Assembly (NCBI GenBank): GCA_019359015.1
Contig: JAHHID010000051.1
Coordinates: 1 to 53,543, forward strand
From: Spirirestis rafaelensis WJT71-NPBG6
Lineage (GTDB): Bacteria; Cyanobacteriota; Cyanobacteriia; Cyanobacteriales; Nostocaceae
Length of the DNA stretch: 53,543 nucleotides
Direction: 5' to 3'
The notes under the pieces are model-generated. The model searched no databases and was not told where the DNA came from. It was given only the letters and a program-made list of their open reading frames with translations. This document shows, one piece after another, positions 44,293 to 52,719 of this stretch. The stretch's first letter is position 1. Each line of letters starts with the position of its first letter. Position numbers and translations under genes: made by a program.

Positions 44293-47013
44293 ATGTCTTA
44301 CGAACCGCTGCACCACAAGTATCGCCCGAAGAGTTTTGCCGAACTGGTGGGTCAAGAGGCGATCGCCTCTACTCTTACTAATGCTATTCGTACTGCTAAA
44401 ATAGCCCCAGCATATTTGTTTACTGGTCCACGAGGTACAGGGAAAACTTCTAGTGCAAGAATTCTCGCCAAATCCCTCAATTGTCTTAATAGTGACAAAC
44501 CCACAGCAAAACCTTGCGGCATCTGCGATGTATGTCAGGGAATCACTAAAGGCTATTCATTAGATGTAATAGAAATCGATGCCGCCAGCAATACTGGTGT
44601 CGATAATATCCGCGAACTCATTGAAAAGGCGCAGTTTGCCCCGGTTCAATGTCGCTATAAAGTTTATGTCATTGATGAGTGTCTAACTGGAGACTCTCTA
44701 GTTTTAACCAGCGAGGGTCTTGTTAGGATTGATGACTCTAACATTAAGGGTAAAAAGGTTCTCAGTTACAATGATGCAAATCGAAAGTGGGAATTCCAAA
44801 AAGTTGTCAGATGGTTAGACCAGGGAGAACGTCAGACTCTGGTAATCAAAACAACAAACCGAGAAATCAGATGTACGGGTAATCATTTAATCAGGACAGT
44901 TGAGGGATGGATACCAGCAAAACACCTGAAAAAAGGAGCGAAGATACTATCCCCTGCGAGTGTGGATGCGGCACCCTCATTTACAAATTTGGCACGGATG
45001 GACATATCCGGAGATTTGTCAGAGGACACCAGTTCAAAAACAATACATACGGGCAAAAATCATACGATCTGGAATCCATTCTTAAACAAGCTGAATTACT
45101 GCGACCTTTCTGTGCTTGCGGATGTGGAGAAAAGCTTGATGTTCCAGCCTTTTTGCGAAAAAAAGGCAAAGGACTTGTCACCATACAATCTCACTGGCAA
45201 AAACATCCATATCAAAAAGGACACGGTATTTGGGAACTTAGAACAAAAAATTTCCTTGCCGAAGCCGAGATTTTGTCACCAGAAATACTGGGACTTATTT
45301 ATGGAACCTTGCTGGGAGATGGGTCTATCACTTACCCAAATAAACACAGTAGATTCCCTAGATTATGTTGGACACACGCAGAAACGCAGCAAGAATGGTT
45401 GGCAGACCTCAAAAAATATTCCATACCCGCAATGGACTACAAGTTTGGAAACGGTCGAATCTGTCCACCTCGCTGGAGTTGAGCGAGTTTATGATATAGA
45501 AGTTGAGCATAATCACAACTTTGTGGCTAACGGTCTGTTAGTCCATAATTGTCACATGCTTAGTAATGCGGCATTCAATTCGCTACTAAAGACATTAGAA
45601 GAACCGCCGAGACACGTTGTCTTTGTCTTAGCTACGACAGACCCACAAAGAGTTTTACCAACAATTATTTCTCGCTGTCAAAGATTTGATTTTAGGCGAA
45701 TTCAGGTAGAGGCGATGGTGAAGCATTTGAAAGCGATCGCCTCGCTAGAAAGTATCAATATTTCTGATGAGGCTGTAAAATTAGTTGCCCAAATTGCTCA
45801 AGGTGGATTGCGCGATGCAGAAAGTCTGCTCGACCAATTAGCACTATTATCGGGTGAAGTGATACCAGAGCGAGTTTGGGATTTAGTCGGTTCGGTAAGC
45901 GAACAAGATTTGCTGGTATTGGTGAACGCGATCGCTGACAATAATCCGGAAGCGGTTCTTGACAGCACTCGCAAAATCCTTGACCGTGGTCGCGAACCTT
46001 TAACTATTCTTCAAAATCTTGCCGCATTCTACCGCGATTTACTCATAGCTAAAACTGCACCCAAACGCCAAGATTTAGTTACTTGTACTGACCAAACTTG
46101 GAAAGCGATCGTTGAGTTCGCCCAAAAGTTGGACATAAGTACAATTTTGACAGGACAGCAACACTTGCGAACTGCTGAAGTGCAAATCAAAAACACCACT
46201 CAGCCGCGTTTGTGGTTAGAAGTCACATTGCTAGGCTTACTACCCAGCGCGAACACCCAACCCACAGCCCCAAGCTTAGCACCCATCACTACCTCAACTC
46301 CCTCAACTCCCCCAACTCCCTCAACTCCCCCAACTCCCTCAACTCCCCCAACTCCCTCATCCCCCCCGACTCCCCCACCGGAAGCCCCTCCAGAATCCAA
46401 CGATGCTTCACTTGCAGAAACTTGGCAAAAGGTAGTAACTTACCTACCAGTTTCTACAGGTTCATTGCTGCGTCAAATGTGCCATCTGATTGAGTTTGAT
46501 GGTAATGTTGCCCGAATTGGAATTAAATCGCCAGCTTGGTATAAAAGACTTCAAACAGAGCAGCCTATAATTGCCACAGCGTTTGAAAAGGCTTTCCAGC
46601 GTCAGATAAAAGTAAATTTAGAATTAATCAGCGGGTCACCACCTTCTACTCCCCCAAAGCCTAACAGTGTAAAAGCGCAGCCTCCGCCCACTTATCAAAC
46701 TAATAATCAAAGCAATAATCAAAGCAATAACATAGCGCCGCCAGCAGAAGTAACGATGCCAGCAAAACAACCTCCTGCAAGAACTGAATCCCCCTCAGTT
46801 CCGCAAGCAGTGCAAATGCCTCCACCGCGATCGCCTGCACCACCAGCAGCCGTAGATGATATGGAAAATGCTGATCAAGTGGCGATCGCAGCTCGAAGCC
46901 TTGCAAAATTTTTTGATGGTCAAATTATCCGCTTCACAGAAGAGTCTGTAGAATTGTCAGACTCTACAATTGCATCTGATTTGTTAGAAGAACCAGAAGT
47001 GGATGAAGATTAG
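44293..47013 (+). CDS. dnaX: DNA polymerase III subunit gamma/tau, with intein
   Basis: The clamp-loader ATPase precursor. Start chosen at the ATG beginning MSYEPLHHKYRPKSFAELVG, as in homologs; a GTG 42 nt upstream would add 14 atypical residues. Counting from that GTG: Walker A GPRGTGKT (59-66), zinc-module Cys78/89/92/95, and Walker B interrupted at VYVIDE / CHMLSNAAFNSLLKTLEE by a 290-residue intein (44680-45549). After splicing the ATPase core is normal, followed by the gamma/tau helical collar, a Pro/Thr/Ser linker made of TPSTPP repeats, and a tau-like C-terminal part. Function depends on splicing, because the intein separates the Walker B Asp-Glu from the rest. Confidence 0.95.
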   Translation: MSYEPLHHKYRPKSFAELVGQEAIASTLTNAIRTAKIAPAYLFTGPRGTGKTSSARILAKSLNCLNSDKPTAKPCGICDVCQGITKGYSLDVIEIDAASNTGVDNIRELIEKAQFAPVQCRYKVYVIDECLTGDSLVLTSEGLVRIDDSNIKGKKVLSYNDANRKWEFQKVVRWLDQGERQTLVIKTTNREIRCTGNHLIRTVEGWIPAKHLKKGAKILSPASVDAAPSFTNLARMDISGDLSEDTSSKTIHTGKNHTIWNPFLNKLNYCDLSVLADVEKSLMFQPFCEKKAKDLSPYNLTGKNIHIKKDTVFGNLEQKISLPKPRFCHQKYWDLFMEPCWEMGLSLTQINTVDSLDYVGHTQKRSKNGWQTSKNIPYPQWTTSLETVESVHLAGVERVYDIEVEHNHNFVANGLLVHNCHMLSNAAFNSLLKTLEEPPRHVVFVLATTDPQRVLPTIISRCQRFDFRRIQVEAMVKHLKAIASLESINISDEAVKLVAQIAQGGLRDAESLLDQLALLSGEVIPERVWDLVGSVSEQDLLVLVNAIADNNPEAVLDSTRKILDRGREPLTILQNLAAFYRDLLIAKTAPKRQDLVTCTDQTWKAIVEFAQKLDISTILTGQQHLRTAEVQIKNTTQPRLWLEVTLLGLLPSANTQPTAPSLAPITTSTPSTPPTPSTPPTPSTPPTPSSPPTPPPEAPPESNDASLAETWQKVVTYLPVSTGSLLRQMCHLIEFDGNVARIGIKSPAWYKRLQTEQPIIATAFEKAFQRQIKVNLELISGSPPSTPPKPNSVKAQPPPTYQTNNQSNNQSNNIAPPAEVTMPAKQPPARTESPSVPQAVQMPPPRSPAPPAAVDDMENADQVAIAARSLAKFFDGQIIRFTEESVELSDSTIASDLLEEPEVDED
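44680..45549 (+). other. intein in DnaX, inserted in Walker B
   Basis: 290 codons from Cys1 (block A CLTGDSLVLTSEGLVRIDD) to Asn290. Block B is RCTGNHLIRTVEGWIPAKHL, block F GVERVYDIEVEHNHNFVANG and block G ends LLVHN before the extein Cys (+1). All residues needed for class 1 splicing are present: Cys1, block-B His, penultimate His, terminal Asn, and Cys+1. In this frame there is no endonuclease motif between blocks B and F, so it reads as a mini-intein with a long middle segment; in another frame that middle encodes an endonuclease (next entry). Confidence 0.93.
44907..45482 (+). CDS. nested LAGLIDADG-type homing endonuclease ORF inside the intein, different frame
   Basis: 191 codons, one base back from the dnaX frame. 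Two cysteine clusters (IPCECGCGTLI at 16-26 with HIRRFVRGHQ, and PFCACGCGEKL at 67-77) look like the small zinc motifs of homing endonucleases, and ILGLIYGTLLGDGSITYPNK (127-146) is a LAGLIDADG helix with the metal Asp. Only about 50 residues follow the motif, fewer than a full domain, so its C-terminal part has probably been lost. It ends exactly where intein block F begins. AGGA lies 10 nt before the ATG, so separate translation is possible. An A6 tract (about 44928-44933) lies where the two frames would join. Confidence 0.65.
   Translation: MDTSKTPEKRSEDTIPCECGCGTLIYKFGTDGHIRRFVRGHQFKNNTYGQKSYDLESILKQAELLRPFCACGCGEKLDVPAFLRKKGKGLVTIQSHWQKHPYQKGHGIWELRTKNFLAEAEILSPEILGLIYGTLLGDGSITYPNKHSRFPRLCWTHAETQQEWLADLKKYSIPAMDYKFGNGRICPPRWS
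46289..46385 (+). repeat. coding tandem repeats for the Pro/Thr/Ser linker of DnaX
   Basis: CTCAACTCCCCCAACTCC-type 9- to 18-bp units, translated as TPSTPP repeats. Similar to the intergenic short tandem repeats but in frame. Length variation between strains is expected at such a site. Confidence 0.75.
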
Positions 47014-47014
47014 G

Positions 47015-47103
47015 GAATTGGGCATGGGGCATTGGGCATGGGGAATAGGTAATAGAAAGAACTTGTCTTCAGTCCCCAGTCCCCAGTCCCTTGTCCCCAG
47101 TGC
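47015..47103. repeat. short tandem repeats between dnaX and GT2 gene
   Basis: GGGCATGGGGCATTGGGCAT-type repeats, then AGTCCCCAGTCCCCAGTCCC-type repeats with an AT spacer. The right part is translated as the last residues of the glycosyltransferase (GTGDKGLGTGD). Confidence 0.8.
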
Positions 47104-48544
47104 CTTGATGTACAGTTTTCACCCATTTCAGCCGCTTTGGTCTGACTGACATGCGGGCAGTGGCGCTGCTCATGACTACAAACCAGTGGAACATATATAT
47201 AATTCCGCGCAATGTCTGAAGCAGGGGGACAAAGTAGCTAGAAACGCGAAATTTTTTCTCTTTATCTTGACGTATCCGCTTTAGACCTGCGAACATACCC
47301 GCCATTGACATTGTGACTGTCAAGCCGCTGACTGGACTGAGAATTGGTGGACGGTGCCGCGCGATCGCCATCAATAAATCTGGTATTGCTGCTGTCGGTA
47401 AAATATACATAATCAGCAAAAACATCAGCAAATCCCAGGTTTTACTTCTCCCCATGCGATTGCGAAGAATTAAATCCCAGTAATCTAAATAACGCTGATA
47501 TCCGCCTTCTGCCCACCGATTGCGCTGATGCCAAAGAGCGATCGCATTTGTCACGCCTTCTTCTTCTACCGCTGAATTAAAAGCACAATCAATATCCCAG
47601 TCGTTTAAATGCAGGCGGAATGTCAAATCCAAGTCATCGGTGATGGTTTCCTCATTCCAGCCTCCGCAGCATTCTAAAGCTTCGCGCCGGACAAATTGAC
47701 CATTTCCGCGCAGTTCGCCGATTCCACCAATGGCAATCCGTCGCTTTTGGAAAACGGCATCAACTGCCATTTCCGCCATTTGACCTTTTGTCCAAAAGTT
47801 TTCTTTCGCGTTGGCGATCGCTTTTCGCACCTGCACCGCGCCCAGCTTTTCTTTGGCAAACAAGGGTATTACCCGCAGCAGTAAGTCTGGCGACACCTGA
47901 GCATCAGCGTCAAACACCGCTATAATTTCCCCTTGAGTCAGTGGCAAAACTTGATTTAATGCCCCTGACTTACCGCCACTCGCTTCAGCTGAACGTTTTA
48001 ATACCTTTAAATTATTGTATTTTTGCTTTAGTTGTGCTAATGCCTGCGGCGTTGTATCAGTGCTGTTATCGTCAATAATCCAGACTTCGTAATTACCTTG
48101 CGGGTATTTTAGACTACAAAGATTTTCAACTAAATTCGCAATAACAGCTTCTTCATTTTTAGCCGCCACTAATACAGATACTTTTGGTAAATTACCCAGC
48201 ATTTCCTCTTGGTAAGGGAAGAAATTATTCTCCCCTACCAAATTTTCTTTGCCCGGTCTAGCAAACACAATCCTCAGGGCGTGAATTCCTAAGACAGTGG
48301 TCAATCCTAGGATAAAAATAGAACCCCAAGAAACTAAATGTAAAGCGATCGTGCCGCTCCAGACAACAGTCAAAACTAGAGCGGCTTTTTTTCTTCGACC
48401 TTGAAACCGGGATGGTAGAAACACAGGATCGGTTTCTACCTCTTCTATCTCCAACTCATCATCTCCCGATAGGTCAGAAAATAACGAGTTGAGCGGATCA
48501 AGCTCGTTGTAAGAATCGTTTTCGGGCCAGGAATTCGCTGGCAT
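47069..48544 (-). CDS. membrane glycosyltransferase family 2
   Basis: A 491-residue processive-type GT2. Two N-terminal helices (ALVLTVVWSGTIALHLVSWG and the next) precede the GT-A domain with VSVLVAAKNEE, the DDNS and DAD motifs (VWIIDDNSTDTTP; AVFDADAQVSPDL), TDDLDL and the QRNRWAEGG acceptor motif, followed by three C-terminal helices. It resembles enzymes making membrane-linked or extracellular glycans. Its first 47 nt overlap the 3' end of the radical SAM gene. The C-terminal 11 residues come from an STRR and are probably not part of the conserved fold. Confidence 0.9.
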   Translation of the reverse strand: MPANSWPENDSYNELDPLNSLFSDLSGDDELEIEEVETDPVFLPSRFQGRRKKAALVLTVVWSGTIALHLVSWGSIFILGLTTVLGIHALRIVFARPGKENLVGENNFFPYQEEMLGNLPKVSVLVAAKNEEAVIANLVENLCSLKYPQGNYEVWIIDDNSTDTTPQALAQLKQKYNNLKVLKRSAEASGGKSGALNQVLPLTQGEIIAVFDADAQVSPDLLLRVIPLFAKEKLGAVQVRKAIANAKENFWTKGQMAEMAVDAVFQKRRIAIGGIGELRGNGQFVRREALECCGGWNEETITDDLDLTFRLHLNDWDIDCAFNSAVEEEGVTNAIALWHQRNRWAEGGYQRYLDYWDLILRNRMGRSKTWDLLMFLLIMYILPTAAIPDLLMAIARHRPPILSPVSGLTVTMSMAGMFAGLKRIRQDKEKKFRVSSYFVPLLQTLRGIIYMFHWFVVMSSATARMSVRPKRLKWVKTVHQGTGDKGLGTGD

Positions 48545-49472
48545 AAGTTACTTGATTCAATAACCAGTATTTGTCTACACCCATAAAGAAGCTGGGTATT
48601 AGGTAACACCAAACCGTGCAACCTTCACACACTTTTAGCTTACCTTGAGATTGGCGATACTGTTCGACTTCTTCCGATTCACGATAGAGGTCGTAAAGTC
48701 GCCCATTTATCGGAACTCCGGTTTGGGCAAAATGGTAACAAGGTAGTAGCAGCTCGTCATTGGGAGAAATCGCAATCACGGCATCCACCGCCTTACAGCG
48801 GGGATTTTTGGTGTCATTGCCCCCAGCTTCGATAAAAGCCAGTGCAGCCTTATTGTAGCCGACATTTTTATATTTCCTGCCAGCAACTTCAATTGCCGCT
48901 ACCATTTCCGGGGTAGGGTTCTTATTAGAGTTGTATTGGTCATAGGCGGTAAAGGCAGGGTTTAGCCAGACGCGAACAGCTAGTTTTTGTCCTAATGCTG
49001 CAACTTCTTCAATGCGATCGTAATTTTGGGCAGTCACGGTATGATTTAGTACCGGGTACTCTCCTAAAGATTGGGCGATCGCTACCGACTCTACCAAATT
49101 GTCGAAAATTTTCACCCCGCGTGACTGATCATGAGTTTCCGCATCCGCACCATCCAAAGAGAAATTCAAAAAGTCTACTAACCCTTGAATTTCCTTGGCT
49201 TTTTTCGGATACAAAATCGTATTCGTCGTCATGCTGGTATAAAAACCTTGACGTTTTGCCTCTGTATAAATCTCCCCGACATCATGTCGCAATAAGGGTT
49301 CGCCACCAGTAAAATCTACATATTTAGTCCCTAAACGGCGTAAATCTTCTAAATTACGCTTAATCGTTCCAAAATCAGCTTCTTTCCCTGGTTCTAATGC
49401 CCAAATGTTGCAAAAGTGGCAGCGGGCATTACAGCGATACGTCAAGTAATAATTTGCAACCAGCGGAGCCAT
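48498..49472 (-). CDS. radical SAM protein with SPASM-like C-terminal cysteines
   Basis: A 324-residue radical SAM enzyme. The [4Fe-4S] site is CNARCHFC (C14, C18, C21), the GGEP strand is DFTGGEPLLRHDVG, and NFSLDGADAETHD follows. Later cysteines (NPRCKAVDAVIAI, LLPCYHF, CEGCTVWC) suggest a second cluster. It resembles HpnH/PqqE-like or Fe-S peptide-modifying enzymes, but the substrate is unknown. A 47-nt overlap with the downstream glycosyltransferase suggests the two are co-expressed and may act on the same glycan or lipid. Confidence 0.88.
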   Translation of the reverse strand: MAPLVANYYLTYRCNARCHFCNIWALEPGKEADFGTIKRNLEDLRRLGTKYVDFTGGEPLLRHDVGEIYTEAKRQGFYTSMTTNTILYPKKAKEIQGLVDFLNFSLDGADAETHDQSRGVKIFDNLVESVAIAQSLGEYPVLNHTVTAQNYDRIEEVAALGQKLAVRVWLNPAFTAYDQYNSNKNPTPEMVAAIEVAGRKYKNVGYNKAALAFIEAGGNDTKNPRCKAVDAVIAISPNDELLLPCYHFAQTGVPINGRLYDLYRESEEVEQYRQSQGKLKVCEGCTVWCYLIPSFFMGVDKYWLLNQVTYASEFLARKRFLQRA

Positions 49473-49693
49473 AGTGTAAACCCACTAAAAGTTTTCCTTA
49501 AGACATCTTTAAACGGAGTTAACCAACAGTCAACATTCTTTTGGTAATGGTTAGTTGTTGGTGGTTAGTGGTTATTCTACCAACCATTGCGAGCGTGCCC
49601 ATTGCCCCATAGTTATGTATGACAATTTTTTGGGAACACTATTCAAAGCTACCTACATCCCCGGTTGTAAACTAACTTGAGGAGTATTACATT

Positions 49694-50068
49694 ATGTCTT
49701 TTGAGCAACTTCAGCCTGCGACTCAACAACAAGCAAGCGTCTACTTACCTTACGTTCAGGGCAGCAAGCGCGATTTTTTGCGTTATGCCATTGGTCTTTA
49801 TCAAAAAGGCGTTTTGGAAGGAAAACGTAAAATAGAAGGCAGTGAGCACGTTCCCTTTGTCGCTACTTGGAATATTGCCACCCTACCCTCAGACCTAACT
49901 CGTTGCCGATTTCAGTTTGATGGCGACGCTGAATTAAGTTATGAACTGATGATGGCAAGTTTCGAGTTTATTAATTTTTTAATTGAACTGATGGAAAATT
50001 ATAAGCGCTATCGCGTGACTGATTTTTCGCAAGCGTTTTACCGCAAACTGCTGCGTATAGACGAATAA
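49694..50068 (+). CDS. ebsA: EbsA-like type IV pilus biogenesis protein
   Basis: 124 residues without signal or membrane segments, beginning MSFEQLQPATQQQASVYLPY, with YAIGLYQKGVLEGKRKIEGS and PSDLTRCRFQFDGDAELSYE. The pattern matches, from memory, the cyanobacterial EbsA family, which forms a complex with pilus assembly proteins (PilB/Hfq) and was first linked to biofilm suppression. It stands before the phosphotransacetylase-like gene, an order I recall in other cyanobacteria. The name rests on recollection and needs a homology check. Confidence 0.6.
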   Translation: MSFEQLQPATQQQASVYLPYVQGSKRDFLRYAIGLYQKGVLEGKRKIEGSEHVPFVATWNIATLPSDLTRCRFQFDGDAELSYELMMASFEFINFLIELMENYKRYRVTDFSQAFYRKLLRIDE

Positions 50069-50273
50069 ATGAGATGAAGTTGGGAAATATAACTCAACAA
50101 TTGTCAGTTTTGGCAGCTTCGCCCAAAAAAGGTACGATTTTGAGCTATAAAGTATCCTTAAGATTTGGGCGATCGCTTCTATAAACCAGTTTGGTAGCAA
50201 CCTTGAGCGCGAACTTCGACCTAGAATTAGGATCTAGCTGGGTTCTACTACTTTTGAAATAAGGAGTGCATGT

Positions 50274-51368
50274 GTGCCAAAATCCGCTAAGTATTTGCTG
50301 ATTGGATCAACTGAGAGTTACAGCGGCAAATCTGCCACAGTTTTAGGTTTGTCATATCAGTTACAGCAAAAAGGACTAGATATTGCCTACGGTAAACCGC
50401 TAGGTACAAGTTTGAGGGAATTTGAAGGAAGCGTAGTTGAGGAAGATGTGCAGTTTATTGCCAACAGCCTCAATCTACCTTCAAACCGGATTGCACCCAT
50501 AATGCTTGCTTTAAATGAAGTCGCTATACAAAAACGCTTGCGTGGAGAAGACAAAACTGATTATCGGCAATCTTTAGCACAGCAATATTTACAAATATTG
50601 AGAGGTGATTTGGTATTGTTGGAAGGTCCTGGCGATTTGTCAGAAGGCAATTTATTTGACTTGTCTTTGCTGCAAGTGGCTGATGTTGTCGATGCGGCTG
50701 TGTTGTTGGTATGTCGTTATAAATCGCTGCTTTCAGTTGAGGCACTGTTATCTGCTAAACAGCGTATAGGCGATCGCTTAATTGGTGTTGTCCTCAACGA
50801 TATCCCCCTAGCCCAAATGGAAGCTGTTGATACTCAGTTGCGTCCGTTTTTGGAACAACAAAATATTCCCGTACTGGGAATGTTGCCGAAAAATGACTTG
50901 CTACGCAGTGTTAGCGTTGGCGAATTGGTAAATCAGTTAAATGCCGAAGTTCTTTGTCGTAGCGATCGCCTAGATTTAATGGTCGAGAGTTTAGCAATTG
51001 GGGCGATGAATGTCAACTCGGCGGTGAAGTATTTCCGCAAACGGCGAAATATGGCGGTAGTCACAGGAGGCGATCGCGTGGAAATTCAACAAGCTGCTTT
51101 GGAAACCTCCACTCAATGTCTCATTCTTACCGGACAACTCCCACCTCCCCCTTTCATCCTCAATCGCGCTGAAGAACTAGAAATCCCCATTTTGTCAGTA
51201 GATTTGGATACCCTCACCACTGTAGAAATTGTTGACCGCACTTTCGGTCAAGTGCGTGTCCACGAACCAATTAAAGTTCAGTGCATAAGCCAATTGATGG
51301 CTGAACATTTCGACATTAACCGCTTGTTGTCTCAACTCGGCTTAAATCCCGCAGTAGCTTTGCCGTAA
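50274..51368 (+). CDS. phosphotransacetylase-family protein (BioD-like ATPase plus DRTGG domain)
   Basis: 364 residues. The N-terminal P-loop domain has LLIGSTESYSGKSATVLGLS and LVLLEGPGDLSEGN, typical of the AAA_26/BioD-like domain found at the N-terminus of long Pta proteins; the C-terminal part carries a DRTGG-like domain (SVAIGAMNVNSAV-type segment LAIGAMNVNSAVKYFRKRRN and VTGGDRVEIQQAAL). The catalytic Pta domain itself is absent, so it is probably regulatory, sensing nucleotides. Frequently linked with ebsA. Confidence 0.85.
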   Translation: MPKSAKYLLIGSTESYSGKSATVLGLSYQLQQKGLDIAYGKPLGTSLREFEGSVVEEDVQFIANSLNLPSNRIAPIMLALNEVAIQKRLRGEDKTDYRQSLAQQYLQILRGDLVLLEGPGDLSEGNLFDLSLLQVADVVDAAVLLVCRYKSLLSVEALLSAKQRIGDRLIGVVLNDIPLAQMEAVDTQLRPFLEQQNIPVLGMLPKNDLLRSVSVGELVNQLNAEVLCRSDRLDLMVESLAIGAMNVNSAVKYFRKRRNMAVVTGGDRVEIQQAALETSTQCLILTGQLPPPPFILNRAEELEIPILSVDLDTLTTVEIVDRTFGQVRVHEPIKVQCISQLMAEHFDINRLLSQLGLNPAVALP

Positions 51369-51560
51369 ATCAACATAACTACACAATTGAAAGCATAAAT
51401 GCTCATTTATCAGTTAGAGGGCTGTGTTGCTGGTGAGGCTACAGCTGGTTCGCTTAAATTGAGCAAGCAAAAAATTGTATTAATGTTTCACACAAGCAGA
51501 CTCGTATATACACTCTGTTTGGTAGAATATCTGGGTTGTTTAATCTGATTCTGTCCATCT

Positions 51561-52064
51561 TTGAGTCAGTCCATAGACCTTATTAACCTCGATACATTAG
51601 CCCAAGAACTGGCGACTATCCAGCAAACAGGTTCTAAACGAATCGCTTTGTTAGGTTCACGTCACGTCCCAATTACGCATCAGAACCTCATTGAGATGAT
51701 GACCTATGCCCTGGTTCTATCAGGGAATCGTATCATCACATCTGGTGCTACAGGTACAAATTCAGCTGCCATCCGGGGAGCAATGCGGGCTGATGCCAAT
51801 TTATTAACGGTGATTCTACCCCAAAGCTTGGAACGCCAGCCCAATGAATCGCGCCAGCAATTAGAACAGGTAATGCATCTGGTTGAAAATCCCAGTAACG
51901 ATCATCTGTCTCTTGCTGAAGCTAGTTACCTGTGTAACAAGGAAATAGTTTCTCGTTGCCAACAATTAATTTGTTTTGCTTTTCACGACAGTCGCACTTT
52001 GTTGCAAACTTGTGGTGAGGCAGAAGAACAAAGAAAAGTGGTAACGCTGTTCTACTTTGATTAG
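51561..52064 (+). CDS. DprA-like DNA recombination-mediator protein A family
   Basis: 167 residues with a Rossmann-like DprA/LOG fold: RIALLGSRHVPITHQNLIEM, NRIITSGATGTNSAAIRGAM, and SLAEASYLCNKEIVSRCQQL. It is much shorter than DprA and lacks its SAM-like and winged-helix parts. Cyanobacterial genomes annotate such proteins as DNA recombination-mediator protein A; binding of ssDNA or nucleotides has not been shown here. It starts at a TTG (51561). Confidence 0.8.
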   Translation: MSQSIDLINLDTLAQELATIQQTGSKRIALLGSRHVPITHQNLIEMMTYALVLSGNRIITSGATGTNSAAIRGAMRADANLLTVILPQSLERQPNESRQQLEQVMHLVENPSNDHLSLAEASYLCNKEIVSRCQQLICFAFHDSRTLLQTCGEAEEQRKVVTLFYFD

Positions 52065-52165
52065 TCATTAGTTATTTGTCGCTTGTCGTTGGTCTTTTAT
52101 TTTTGACCACTGACTCTTGACTAATGACTAATGACTCTTGACTAATGACCATTGACCAATAACCA

Positions 52166-52555
52166 ATGCCTATTTTTTTGTACTCTATCGCAGCCGCTGC
52201 GGTGCTAATTTATCTGCCGTTTTTGGTGGTAGCTTATGCTCGTTTGCGTTTGGGGTATGATCAGTCTGCTCCCCGCGCAATGTTTGACAAACTACCACCA
52301 TACGCGCAAAGAGCTACCTGGGCACATCAAAATTCTTTTGAAGGATTTATGATTTTTGCTGCCGCAGCTTTGATGGCATACGTAACGGGTGTGAATTCTC
52401 CTATCGCAGTAGTCGCAGCGATCGCTTTTGTTGCCGCTCGGTTGCTATACTCAATTTTTTATATTTTGAATATACCCCTTTTGCGATCGCTCATGTTTGC
52501 TGTTGGCTCCCTCAGCTGGGGTACTCTTATGTACCTGAGCATCATCCCACGTTAA
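52166..52555 (+). CDS. MAPEG-family membrane protein
   Basis: 129 residues with four predicted helices, starting MPIFLYSIAAAAVLIYLPFL and ending SLSWGTLMYLSIIPR. The segment RATWAHQNSFEGFMIFAAAA, with its Asn and Glu, is typical of MAPEG proteins (microsomal glutathione transferase/FLAP relatives). It may act in glutathione-dependent or lipid metabolism. It lies 100 bp after the DprA-like gene; the gap is filled with TGACTAATGACT-type repeats. Confidence 0.88.
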   Translation: MPIFLYSIAAAAVLIYLPFLVVAYARLRLGYDQSAPRAMFDKLPPYAQRATWAHQNSFEGFMIFAAAALMAYVTGVNSPIAVVAAIAFVAARLLYSIFYILNIPLLRSLMFAVGSLSWGTLMYLSIIPR

Positions 52556-52561
52556 TAGCTA

Positions 52562-52706
52562 ATTGGGGACTGGGGACTAGGCACTGGGGACTAGGCACTG
52601 GGGACTGGGAAAGAAGTATTAAACAGACTTTTCCTAATCCCTAACCCCTAATCCCTAATTCCTAACCCCTAGTCCCTAGTCCCTAGTCCCTAATCCTAGT
52701 ACCTAA
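52562..52706. repeat. short tandem repeats between MAPEG and YajQ genes
   Basis: GGGGACTGGGGACTAGGCAC-type repeats, an AT-rich spacer (GAAAGAAGTATTAAACAG), and then CCCTAATCCCTAACCCCTAA-type repeats. Again G-rich arm, spacer, C-rich arm. Confidence 0.85.
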
Positions 52707-52719
52707 TCCAAAATGTTCT

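Noticed and set aside
46200-46400. A Gly/Val-rich minus-strand ORF in dnaX
   Set aside because: It is the antisense reading of the TPSTPP-encoding repeat.
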